This document shows positions 48,027 through 58,870 of a stretch of 64,000 nucleotides of DNA, one piece after another. The translations under genes were made by a program, and so were the position numbers. The notes beneath the pieces are model-generated. The model was given only the letters and a program-made list of their open reading frames with translations, did not search any database and was not told where the DNA came from. Position 1 is the first letter of the stretch, and each line of letters starts with the position of its first letter. This DNA comes from Acorus gramineus (taxonomy: Eukaryota; Streptophyta; Magnoliopsida; Acorales; Acoraceae): positions 19,948,074 through 20,012,073 of the forward strand of contig CM060849.1 of the NCBI GenBank assembly GCA_030737835.1. Direction: 5' to 3'.

Positions 48027-49046
48027 TCATACGTTAATTGTTTCCATTGACTGTGGGTCTCGACGGCTTGGCTCACGCCGAGTCTCCAAAGAGGATTGGC
48101 TCCACCTCCTTCTCCTCCGTGAATGCTCACACCCCCTGTTCGTCCTCTCTGGTGTGCGACGCCTGGCCTCCAGAGGCCTTTCCCTAACTAAGTCAGCCCA
48201 CGCCATCGTCGACGCCATGAAAGTCCTTCTGGCCTCCACCTGTATGCGGTAAGCCTCCCTCCCATACGCCGCCACTATCGTCCTCGGCCATTTCCACCAT
48301 ATCCTGGACACCAACGTGAGCTCGGAGAATGACTTTCCCCTTTGGTCTATCCCCTGACGCCTGAACTCGGTGACCGTACCAAAACCTTGCAAGAGTGTCC
48401 GAAGACACTCCCCGTGTTGCCAATGGAGAGGCACTCCTTCCATCCTTGGGTGCCACCTGAATGTTTCGGAAGGCGAAGCTCCGAACTCCGGCGCCCAGGC
48501 AGAGATTTGAAGGTCCCCCCTTCTGCCCTGGAGACCTCCACGCCTCACCATTCTGCCTCAGAGTAGTGGATTCATCACCTTCACCATGAATGTACCACCT
48601 CCCAGAACCCTCTCTATGGACCAGAATTCCTCCCCCCAGGCTTCCTCCATCTCCATGGACACCTCCTCTTCGGATGGAGACCACCAGCCAACCGCCACGA
48701 CTACCACGCAGCATCGCAATGCCCTCTCCTCCTCCCAGGGGTTAAAACCTTCCCCCAACTGAATCTCGACCACCTCCTCGTGTTGCCCAGTCAAAACCCC
48801 CCTATCACGCCCCAGTCCAGCCTTACAGGCGAACGACATGTGACCCAAACCCCCGCACCACCGGCAAGTCAGGGCCTCCCTACACACATTGCTCCAATGT
48901 CCCGAGCCTAGGCACCTGAAACAGCGGGACCTGTGTAGCCGAGGGCCCCCCGATCCTCTCGAGCCTTCCCCGTTCGAGCTTTGCTTCCTCCCCAACCCCC
49001 GTCGAGTGTCATCCCTGCTCCCGTTCGCCCTTCGCCTTCGCTTCAT
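48027..49046 (-). pseudogene. LINE ORF1 remnant with CCHC zinc knuckles
   Basis: The first part (49046-48558) is strongly basic and then has CFRCLGSGHWSNVC and CRWCGGLGHMSFAC, two tandem CX2CX4HX4C knuckles as in plant LINE ORF1 nucleic-acid-binding proteins. An acidic segment (EEEVSMEMEEAWGEEFW) follows. The frame then changes, and further ORF1-like sequence (for example WKWPRTIVAAYGREAY) continues to about 48030. It binds RNA in intact relatives; here it is broken. Confidence 0.75.
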
Positions 49047-49090
49047 CCGTACTCTCTACCCCTCCTCTCGCCTGTCGTTATATGTATTTT

Positions 49091-49453
49091 AAATGTGAAA
49101 TTTGTCTATTTGATTTGAAACTTATAAAAATGTGAATTTATTCTCTCTTACTTTAGCTCGCCGGGCCTTCGGGCGACCACACTTCAACACCATCACCAGA
49201 AGGAATGTCGACCTGGGTTGGTACACTCGTCGGAACCTCTAACGACCATCATTCACCACCGTCGCCAGAGGGAATGCAGACCTCGGGGTGGATTTCCGTT
49301 TACTGCTACAGTACATAAAAAAAAATAATTTAAAAAGGGTGGGTTTCTTGTAACTCGGGGTGCGGATATCGGCACCCTTTTATGTACATGTAATATCTCA
49401 AAAATGATAATGAAAACTAAACACTAACCAAAACGGGAGTAGCTTCATTAGAA
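49091..49453. repeat. Spacer or LINE 5' leader with a two-copy repeat of about 74 bp
   Basis: CACCATCACCAGAAGGAATG (about 49188) and CACCGTCGCCAGAGGGAATG (about 49257) begin two related segments that continue with GACCTGGGTTGG and GACCTCGGGGTGG. GC-rich to about 49300, then AT-rich. It may be the 5' UTR of the minus-strand LINE; no coding sequence. Confidence 0.4.
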
Positions 49454-51388
49454 GAGCAAAGCTATTTCCGTCTCTTAATTTTCTCACATCCTAAAATTAC
49501 TAAAATGCCATTATTTATTTTATTTTTTGTTCAGTCGAAATCTTTTTTACTGGGACGACAGAGGTCTGTCGATCTGTCTGAATAAGTGTGGATAGGGGCT
49601 CAGTCGAAGTCTGTTTCACTGGGACGACAGAGGTCCGTCGATCTGAGCAAGTGTCACATAGATGTGTCGAACCCTTCAAAATAGCAACTCTCTTCTAAGA
49701 ATCAATCACTTATACAATCATTTAGTCCTTACGAAGAACAAAAATGTCATTTAAGTCTTTCTGAAAATTATTCATCTATATAATTATTTAAGTATAAGAA
49801 ACAAAAATATCAAACAAAGAGTTATTTAAACCAAATAAATAGTAAATATTTCATATAGACAATAAACATTATTTTCTTTTCTAAACAAGTGGAGTCTCAT
49901 GTCGGAAGCATATGGAATGTTCTTGAAACTCCACTTGTGTATATGGAATGCTTAATATTTATTTCATTTATATGACTTTGTTTTTTTATTTTTACACCTT
50001 GTATTTAAATGAAAAAATAAGTTAATGATTTCCAGAATAGCTTAAATGATTTAAATGGAATTTTTATTTTTTATAAAGACTTAAATGACTATAAATAATT
50101 GATTTTTAGAAGATATGTGTTGTTTTAAATGGTTCGACACGTCTTTGTCGACACTTTCTTATACAGCTCGACGAACCTCTGTCATCCCTGTGAAACAGAC
50201 TTCGACTGGGTCCCTGTTAACACTTGTTTAGATAGTTCGACGAACTCTGTCATCTCTGTGAAACAGACTTTGACTGAACACTGTTGAATTGGGTAGTGGG
50301 AATAAATAATGGGCCAAATAAATAAAGGGTTAAAGACATCTAAGTCGCTACAAACATGGGAAAACCCATATAACTCCCTATTAAAATTAGGACAGACGTA
50401 CGAGTTGAAAACTCAGAAAAACTCAATTATCATCCCTGAGTTAAATTTTCATCCAAATGTAACGGAATATTCCTAGAATATTCCTAAAATATTCCATCAC
50501 ATATAATTGTGTAGACATTGAAGTCCTTATAAACAGTCATAAAGACAAATTAGTCCATGCAAAAGATAAAATTACCCCTGAAAGACTTTTATATTAAATT
50601 GTGTACACATTGCAGTCCCTGTAAACAATCATAAAGACAAATTAGTCCTTGCAAAAGATAATTGCCCCTGAAAGATTTTTACATTTGATTGGATAAACAT
50701 TATAGTTCTTATAAATAATCGTAAAGATAAATTGGTCCATGTAAAAGATAAAAATGCTCCTAAATGATTTTTACATTTAATTGTGCAGACATTGCAGTAT
50801 TTTAGAGGGTATTTAATTTCTAAAATACTGCAATTTTTACACAATTAAATGTAAAAATTCTTCAGGGGCATTTTTATCTTTTACATGTACCAATTTGTCT
50901 TTACGATTATTTATAAGGACTGTAATGTCTATCCAATTAAATGTAAAAATCTTTCAGGGGCAATTTTATCTTTTGCAAGGACTAATTTGTCTTTATGATT
51001 GTTTACAGGGATTGCAATGTGTACACAATTTAATGTAAAAGTCTTTCAGGGGTAATTTTGTCTTTTGCAGGGACTAATTTGTCTTTTGCAGGGACTAATT
51101 TATCTTTATGACTGTTTATAAAGACTTCAATGTCAACACAATTATATGTGACAGAATATTTTAGAAATATTTTGTTAAGCTTGAATGGAAATTTAACTCG
51201 GAGATGATAATTGGATTTTTCTGAGTTTTTAGAGATTCGTACGTCTTTCCTAATTTTAATAGGGACTTATATGAGTTTTTCCATGTTTACAGGGACTTAG
51301 ATGTCTTTAACCTATAAATAAATAATGGCATTTCAGTAATTTTAGGATGTGGGAAAATTAAGTGGGAGAGGTGGGAATAGTTTTGCCC
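49454..51388. mobile_element. Mutator-type non-autonomous element with a second element nested in its right arm
   Basis: The ends read GAGCAAAGCTATTTCC (left) and, on the other strand, GGGCAAAACTATTCCC (right). They are flanked by 9-bp TCATTAGAA (49445-49453) and TAATTAGAA (51389-51397), one mismatch. Inward, CACATCCTAAAATTACT and ATGCCATTATTTATTT are shared by both arms. Repeats of about 64 bp containing CAGTCGAAGTCTGTTTCACT and GACAGAGGTC occur at about 49535-49660 and, inverted, at about 50130-50285. The nested element (50326-51313) splits the right arm. No ORF of transposase type. Confidence 0.8.
50326..51313. mobile_element. Fold-back element: two arms of about 485 bp, each with three tandem subrepeats of about 92 bp
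   Basis: The arms start AGGGTTAAAGACATCTAAGT on the left and, inverted, AGGTTAAAGACATCTAAGT on the right. They match almost base for base to a central palindrome GCAGTATTTTAG...CTAAAATACTGC (about 50792-50832). Each arm contains about three tandem copies of a unit with GACATTGCAGTCC, AAAGACAAATTAGTCC and CCCCTGAAAGA. The flanks are runs of AATAAATAA, so the target duplication (6-9 bp) is ambiguous. It sits in the right arm of the Mutator-type element and is therefore younger. A transcript would fold into a long hairpin. Confidence 0.85.
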
Positions 51389-51510
51389 TAATTAGAAACA
51401 AAAAAATAAACAAGAGATAGCCTATTTTGAGCATAAATCACCATCCCACACAGAAGCAAGCACTGAACACATGTAGCCAAGGCAAACATCTTTTTTTATT
51501 TTTTACAGAA
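51389..51510 (-). other. Likely 3' UTR side of the choline monooxygenase-like gene
   Basis: Short AT-rich stretch between the Mutator-type element and the stop codon of the minus-strand gene at 51511-51513. The element ends only about 120 bp past the stop, so it may lie within or just beyond the transcript 3' end. Confidence 0.4.
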
Positions 51511-54500
51511 TCATATAGATGTCAGATCCTCATGCAGAAGGCAGTGAAAATGGTGCATAGCCTTCTCAACGGTGGGCGCATATCTGCCACTGCAATAAGC
51601 CGGTGATTCAAGACCTTTCTGGACTCCTTCACAGAGTGCGATATCTTCCACCTACAGAAAAAAAACTCAGTCCATGTTAACTAGAACCTTGGATTTATAA
51701 ATGAACACAATGGATGAACTAAATACCTGCACTCTTTCACTTTCTTCTAGGCTTTTTTCAATGAAAATTTGGTCATCCTACACAACGATGTAATAACATC
51801 AACAAACAGCTCAAGATGTAAAAATAAACATACGGCATCATGCAATCTGCTCAACTTGGCGCCTTTTCATAATACACATACGGCGTCTCTAATTTGAAAT
51901 AACATTTAAAATGATAGATATAGTACTGACGAATCGTACAACCACCATATTTTGATTTTGCATGATGGTTCATGAAGTTGAAACATAAATTTGAAAATAA
52001 AAAAAAAGATGAAATACCTTTAATGTTGCACTATCAAGGAAGTAGTCAAATATGACTTGGCATTTACTTGCACCCAGTGGAAGAACTAGATTGGTGTCCA
52101 TCCAGGGTCCATACCTGTCGATCAGCATAATTGCAGAACATCAGTCATTATCAAATTACTGAAGAATGAATAAAATATCATTGAACAAACCACAATTTAC
52201 AAGATTCTTACCTATTGATCATAAAGTTGGGATAAATAAAGGCATATAAAGCTTTTGATCCAAGTCTATCAAAATCTCCTCCTTTTTCAACTGGCGTGCT
52301 TTCACAGCTTTGGATGCTGACCTTCTCGAAACACTGTCATAACACTTCAAGTTGGTCATTCTTGAAGTCGAAGATAAGAAGTATAAATGACCACCCCCAA
52401 ATTACCAAGAAGCAAGACCAATGAATCTTCTCTACGCGTGTAACGAAGAAAAGGAAAAGAATAGGCTCTAGTAGCGAAGGGAGGAGAGAGGCAATTAAAG
52501 AAAGAAAGATAAAATTTCTACAATAAAGGTAATAGACCACTACAAGAGACAGGGAATGAACATACTTCTGTAGAATAAGAGTTGAATCTAAGACCAGATG
52601 CAAGACCAGGATGTGCATATGGCACATGATAACCACCATCCAAGTAATTGTCACAGAAGACCTATGAGAGAAAGATGAACGCAGTATGAATTATGGAGAA
52701 GAAATCACGTAGCTGACAGTAAACATGAAAACTATTACATGAAAAGAGACAACAATGCACCGTGAAAGCATCATAGAAGGTCAAACCTTCCAATTACACT
52801 CAATAAAGTATTCACGCCTACAAACATGGTATAGAGAAGAATCAATCCCACTGGTACTTAAGATCTTTGAGGAGCTCCCAAGCCATTGTTCTTCCAATAG
52901 ATTGTCATCAACTTTTTGCTGAGGCAAGATACCTTCATCCATACTGATCAAAACAAATGGTCCCCAGGTTGCTACCTTTAATGGTACAAGGCCAAATTCC
53001 TGTGTCATCGGTTTGATCAAGATAGGATTGTCATTACACAAGGAAAACAGGGGAAAGAAAGCCAGAACATGAAATGGTTCAACAATGAATTCCAGCATAC
53101 ATTCATGTTGAAGTTCTGTATTCCTGTAATCCGAGTAGCCTTCAAGAGCAATCCATCTAACCCATAGGTCCACCCCTGAATAAATATGATCACTTAAGAA
53201 ACAAGGACTAATACATATAGTGAAATTCAGGTAGACAGTTTCTTACCCATTCAAAATTAACCATATATACAGAATAGTTTTAAGCACTGGACTTGTTAAA
53301 GCAGATACGATAGAAATAGGTAAGTACATACCATAAGATATTTTCTTACGTTGACAGCATAGACAACAGAGATTAAGGGGCTGATCATTGATGTCATATA
53401 ATTTACTCAATTCTAGTTATCTTTGCATCTAAAATAAAAATTCATAACATCAAAGGTCAAAAGATAAGGTGTAGCCAGGTAGAAATTAGTCATTTGTGAA
53501 TGGAGAAAGATGTATGGTGGCCTGGAACTTCTCTAGATAAGAGCCCCAATTCACATAAGTATGTGGTTCTCCTCTATTCCAAAGGTTCACAGATACAATC
53601 TCTTCTGTCATCAAGTATTGATATAAGAATCACTTAAGATTCCAGGTGATACAAAATCCATTCTATGTTATCAAGCATGTAAAACTAAATAAAAACAACC
53701 TTCCCCTTGTTGTGCTAGGTTAAATGATTATATGAAGAAGATGCCTCTATTAACTCGAGTTAATAAAAAATCTGCACTTTTCATAACTTACTTTCCCCTT
53801 CACCTGTAACTTTTATTTTAACATAGGCTGAAGTTGAACCATCTTCTAAATTCCACTGTTTTGTTAATTGGTTTTTCTACCCTAGCTCCCCGCCTCATTA
53901 ATGTAACCTATGTCTATATATGTTTCTTAGCAGTTTAAAGAGAAAAGTATAGCTATACATGAGATACAAAAAGAATTTTGGAGGATTGCACTCACAACAA
54001 AATACTTGCACTCGAAAATAAATAAGAAATGGAAAATATCTATACATTTTATTATGTGTTTTTCTATTTGCATCTAATAGTTCCCTGTAATCTATAAATG
54101 AAGGTGGTAGGGTTCCTACCAATTTCTCAAAAGATTATGTATTAAATAGTATTCTTCAAATTTCTTGAGAGTCCTCCACATTTACAAATGCTGAACATTC
54201 TGTGGATTCCGTCTCAGTCCAAACAATGTAACCATTCTGTCAAATAATAAACCACTTACTCTATGGTTTACCATACTGTTTATCTACACTGCATACAACA
54301 TATATGTCTGCAAAGTGGAAAACTCAGGTTTGTGCACCGCCATTTTTTGTCCCCAAACTTTCTCCCCTCAAAATTTCAAAGATGAAGCAAAAGAGGAGGT
54401 GTAAGAATTGAATATGTTCGTCAAATATCGACATTGTTTTAACTTTTTATAAAGAAACCTGTCCTTCTGAGGGATGAAATACCACAATGCCAAGAAACAA

Positions 54501-55748
54501 TTTTAGCTTTCAAAAGATAAACCCAGAATATAGCAAGAGAATCTAGTCAGATCATTCTAAATAAGTGAAATTACATGTGGCCTCATAAACCTAAATAGTC
54601 CCATAAAAATATTTTCTGTCAAGCATAGTAGAAACTCACATGATAAGGGCATACGAAACAAGATTTAGCACCACTGCCTGAGACAAGAAGAGAGGCATGA
54701 TGGCGACATACATTGTGAAAAGCATGAAGGTCCCCGTTAGAATCGCGACATACCACAAACTGTGAACTTCCCAATCTGTTGTTTCATCCAATCAGTTACA
54801 ATGAAATTGAAAATCTCCCATAAATTTTGTGATCTAGAATGCATAGATATCTCATTCTTTTACTGGCAAACCGTGATATATATGGGGTAACCAAGAATTG
54901 ATATGCAAATACATCATATAATTAAATCTACACAGGTTGAAAAAAGGTTTCAACAACTTATCTATTAATAACCAATGTATTAAACCTTGAACAGTTTCCT
55001 TCCATCTTTAAATTTTTTGGGAATAACATGAAGCAAAACACATATGATCCTAAAAATAGAATCACAATTGAGAACGATATGGAAAAAAATACCTTCCAGT
55101 GAAAAAATCATGAGGATTCTTGATTTGCTCCACGTAACCTGAACAACAGTAAACAAATACCAGTCATCTCCCAATATCTTAAACAAGTCCTGATCATATC
55201 AAGCTCATCAACCAGTAAAAAAAAAAAAAAAAAAATCCAACCAAGTAAACTAACTAATGCATCACCCCAATCAGATTTAAACTGCAAAAAACACACCCAA
55301 ACAGTCCCATCTCAAAATCAAACCCACCATATCAAGATAAAAAAATTTCACCACCAGAACAAACTGTTGAGTTCAATAGATATACAGTGAATCACGGTCA
55401 AATAAATTCAAGAAATCCATTACCCACGGCCTGCCAACCACGGAAGAAGACTCGATCAATTTCGAGCGAGAGGAAGCCAGGATCGGTGTACCACGAGCTC
55501 GGAGGAGTCCACGCCTCCTCCAATGGCACCATCGGATCAAAATCCCTAGCCAATTCCAGAGCTCCGTTGGATGCCGCGGCGGGGGGCGACGAAGACAAGG
55601 CGGAGGCGGCTCTCCATGGAGGAGGAGAAGAAGAAGAAGCACAACACAAAGACGACGACTTGCAGTTCCGGCCGTCGTGACTTGTCAAGAGAAGTGACAG
55701 AGACGAAGATTTGGGGCTCAGAACGGTCGATCCGAGGAGAGTCGCCAT
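51511..55748 (-). CDS. Choline monooxygenase-like Rieske [2Fe-2S] oxygenase, plastid-targeted, ten exons
   Basis: Family role: in spinach, ferredoxin-dependent oxidation of choline to betaine aldehyde in the chloroplast stroma, first step of glycine betaine synthesis. The spliced product is 433 residues (spinach about 439). A Ser/Ala-rich N-terminus of about 60 residues fits a transit peptide. Rieske ligands: C147-x-H149 and C166-x2-H169 (CRHH...CPYH). Mononuclear iron site: DNYLDGGYHVPYAH with H277 and H282. The C-terminus has GLESPAYCSGRYAPTVEKAM. Exons, in transcript order: 55748-55424, 55138-55093, 54775-54640, 53175-53101, 52999-52787, 52661-52566, 52333-52212, 52114-52018, 51777-51727, 51651-51511. 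All joins keep frame with GT-AG borders. An in-frame upstream ATG at 55826 would add 26 residues; I prefer 55748 because MATLLGS begins a typical transit peptide. Some family members in plants without betaine lack choline oxidation activity, so the substrate is unproven here. Confidence 0.93.
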
Positions 55749-55835
55749 TGCCGAACTGGTTTTTGTTAGGGTTTTAGTTTCAAAAGGGGACCTCTTCATG
55801 ATGGAATTATAGACGGAGACTATCATATCGACGGA
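55749..55835 (-). promoter_or_regulatory. Putative core promoter and leader of the choline monooxygenase-like gene
   Basis: On the minus strand TCTATAATTCC (TATAAT at 55811-55806) lies about 60 bp before the ATG at 55748, placing transcription start near 55780. This would exclude the upstream in-frame ATG at 55826. The site is a weak TATA match, so confidence is low. Confidence 0.3.
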
Positions 55836-57725
55836 CCTGATGAAATTTTTTCTTAGTGGACGGTCAGGATTTGTGGACCCGGGAGACTGTTATAACGGTC
55901 ACTGATAAGTTTTTACCTTATGTGAGAAAAATTTGAGAGGGCACAAATTTGAATTCATTTTCATTGGGGCATGAAGAAGATTTTTGTGTTCTTGCTTAAC
56001 AAATACAAAACACCTGTTTTGAGTGAAAGATCAATCCAATATGTTTATTGATAACAAAAGTCTTGGCATTCATTCACTTCAAACATGTGCTTAGGCTGGC
56101 TACCTATCCATCATGAAAAATGATACACAATTATAGTCTACATGAATTTTTTTTTTTATAAATAATCATACTCTTTCATTTGAATATCTATTGTTATATG
56201 AAATAAAATATATAAAATAATAAATTAATGTATTTTTTACGTTGAAAAAATGATAAATTTTTTTGTGTCATACAATATGATAGAACCTCGTGTACTATAA
56301 TAACCTAATAAAAGGCTGCAAAATGAAATGAGTGTATCTAACATTCAGTTTCCGTATAATTCTTTTTGCACTCACCATATCATTTATATACATGCTATAT
56401 GTAATGAACTATTATTATTATTATTTTAAATGAAATATGGATTGACATGAATTGGATGTACTTTTTTTTGTAAAAAATAATAATCACATATTTTACCTAA
56501 TTAATTATATACATAGCTAGATAAATGAGATTATATAAAAAAAATTATGTGTGATATTGTCCTTCAAATAAGCATAGGATGATGCTATATAATGTGCTAA
56601 TTGCAACCTAACGTGCGATACTCTTTGATTTTTTTTTTATGAAAGTGAATTTTTCATGAATGTATTTTCATAAAAATGAAATAAACACTCCAATAACTCT
56701 ATAGTGATCATGAACTATAATGACCAGGTGTAACATTATCTATGAAAAGAGTGCTGATACACGCAGTCCGTTTTACAGTCTGTTTTGCAAGTCCTATACG
56801 CTATGATAATATAGTATATACTGTATTATCATAGTGTACAATGCAATCCGTTTTTTTTATTTTTTTTATCATGAAAAAAAATACACTAATGTATCTTAGT
56901 ATATATTTCATTTCATATAATAGCATGCACTTCAAATGGTGAATGTATAATTTTATAAAAAAAAAATAGGATAAACTATAATTGAGGTTATAAAGCCTGC
57001 TATGAAGGCTACGTGTATCTTTTTCGCTATGAAAAATCAAGCAAAGGGCGATGGTTAGAGCCCACGCAGCACAAAAACTGCCTGCAATCCACAAGTCACT
57101 GCATGGGCTAATTCTTAAAGCCCAAGGTACCTATGATACTTTTATCTCTATTTTAATCTCTTTTAAGAGGGGCTAATTCACTGTAAACATTTTTCATTAA
57201 GGAGTAATGCGAACAATCCCGTTTACAGCTTCGGACATAGTCTCAGGTATGTCCAACAATGTATATGCCTGATCATCTAAATGCATAATTTTTCAATGGT
57301 ACAGTACACTCTTTCCTTTCAGTATATATTTTATTTTTATAATATTGTAATTTTTTAACATCAAAGATATATTTTTTAAAAATATTAAAATATGTGAGGA
57401 TTGTATGTAATCTATAACAAGAAATATAGATGTATCCTAAGCCCCCATTTAAATAAAGAATTAGACTATTATGAGGATTATGACTATTCTAGTATAAATA
57501 AGAATAAATGAATTTTTTATTTGGTTATATTTGAATTATTCTCTTTGAAAAATGTAATAATAATTTTTTTATTTATTTAGATTAATGTGAGTAAAGTGTG
57601 AATAAGAATTTTTAAAAGGTGTAAAAATGATGACAGCTGAGTTATAAGAAATGATGATAGTTGATTTGACAATGTGTTAACATATTCTTCTGGGTTGAAT
57701 AACTTGGAATAACTTAATTCTAAGT
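55836..57725. other. Gene-free AT-rich spacer
   Basis: No conserved coding sequence. The ORF at 56801-57094 (minus) has no recognised domain. CCCATTTAAATAAAG near 57446 looks like decayed MITE sequence without clear ends. Confidence 0.4.
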
Positions 57726-57921
57726 CTCCGTTTGGATACAGAATAAAACTTATTTCAGAGTATACATTTATAAGGGTTGACTAAAATTCATATACCATTT
57801 TATAACAGTTAATTCTAACATACAAATTCTTATTTATTCCGGTCTTCCAAACACCCATTTTGAGGCTATTTCAATTAATTTTCATGTATTCCAGACTTTA
57901 TTATCGAACCAAACGGTGCCA
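57726..57921. mobile_element. Small MITE, about 196 bp, with CCGTTTGG termini
   Basis: Left end TCTCCGTTTGGATACAGAAT; right end, other strand, GGCACCGTTTGGTTCGATAAT. The imperfect inverted repeats extend about 25 bp. The target duplication is unclear (possibly a 3-bp AAG), so the superfamily is not assigned. No ORF. Confidence 0.5.
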
Positions 57922-57947
57922 AGATAAGAGAGTTTCCTAAGCAAGTT

Positions 57948-57973
57948 TTTTTTTTTTTTTGGTAAAGATTTTG
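57948..57973 (-). mobile_element. 26-bp retroposition scar: poly(A) tail plus about ten bases
   Basis: A T run followed by GGTAAAGATTTTG is flanked by perfect 11-bp copies of CTAAGCAAGTT (57937-57947 and 57974-57984). The non-T part resembles the end of the LINE tail at 5419-5525 (GGGTAAATGAAAGATTTTG). It is best read as a LINE copy aborted almost immediately, or a similar poly(A)-primed insertion. Confidence 0.6.
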
Positions 57974-58079
57974 CTAAGCAAGTTGATTTCCCCCACAAAC
58001 AGCTGTAGTCAACACCAGAGACAAAAAAACAACTTTTCTTTTAGAAAAGATTCGAAATTAATTTGATAATGATACTCTC

Positions 58080-58870
58080 ATGTGAACCTTAATCCACAAC
58101 TACTCAACTCACCATCAAATCCAACACCCAATTTCCCAAACCTAAATGTAGAGAGGTGTCCCTTTTTTTGTTCAAAAGCCATCCAACTTGACTTTTTTGG
58201 GTGATGAATGGATGGGTGATACATACATCCCCATTTGATTTGAAACAATTTGGTTTTTTAATCATGGTTTCTTTTTTCCAATCATAAACATCCTTATTGG
58301 AATACATTTGTGTCTAATTTGAATAAGGAAGAAATGTGTCATTGTTGAGCACATAATTAATCAAAATCTCTCGGATTCAGGAGGCTCCTAATTCATCCCT
58401 CCATCAAGCATAGGCATTACCATGAGTATCAAGTGTTAATCATAGTTTAAAATATGTTATGCAACAGATTGGATATTCATTAGATGTCTTAATATTTGGG
58501 ATGAATACAGGTATTAATATTCAAATACAATTGTTTTCGAATTCAAAATCGATATAATTAATAAAAATGTCTAGGTGGAAAAGAAATTAAGAAGATCATA
58601 AAACATAATTGGTATGTGAGATATGGTATAATAAAAAAAACATTGAGTATTGAAATATGAATTTCTCGCCCTTTTTAGATATCATAGAAAAATAATGTAA
58701 TGGATATTTAAATTTTGAGAACACTTATTTCTCATATATATAATATCAACACATATGATATATATATCCATGTGTGGATCCTTTTTTATCTCTCTTACAT
58801 GAGAAAACACAGTATGACCAGAAGCAAAAGCTCAAAACAGTTCTACACCATCTGACGCCACTCATTATGG
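58080..58870 (+). repeat. Copy 1 of a second non-coding duplication
   Basis: Colinear similarity to 62880-64000: CCCAAACCTAAATG, CCAACTTGACTTTT, GGTGATGAATGG, TCATGGTTTCT, TTTCCAATCATAA, GGAATACATTTGTGTC, CATAGGCATTACCATGAGTA, and GAAGCAAAAGCTCAAAACA. No ORF is shared, so the conserved blocks look non-coding. Confidence 0.75.

Larger units (their letters stand above)
43291..49090 (-). mobile_element. Nearly full-length but decayed L1-type LINE, GC-rich
   Basis: A T run at about 43291-43303 is the poly(A) tail of a minus-strand element. Reading from about 49090 down: ORF1 with a CCHC zinc-knuckle region, then ORF2 with endonuclease, reverse transcriptase and a C-terminal zinc-binding domain. 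Base composition is far more GC-rich than the surrounding AT-rich DNA. Several frame changes and stops show it is no longer functional. No matching target duplication was found at the 5' side, so the 5' boundary is approximate. Confidence 0.88.

Noticed and set aside
44202-48252. Many plus-strand ORFs (for example 44202-44699 and 47211-47585)
   Set aside because: They are opposite-strand shadows of the GC-rich minus-strand LINE, whose conserved motifs are all on the minus strand.
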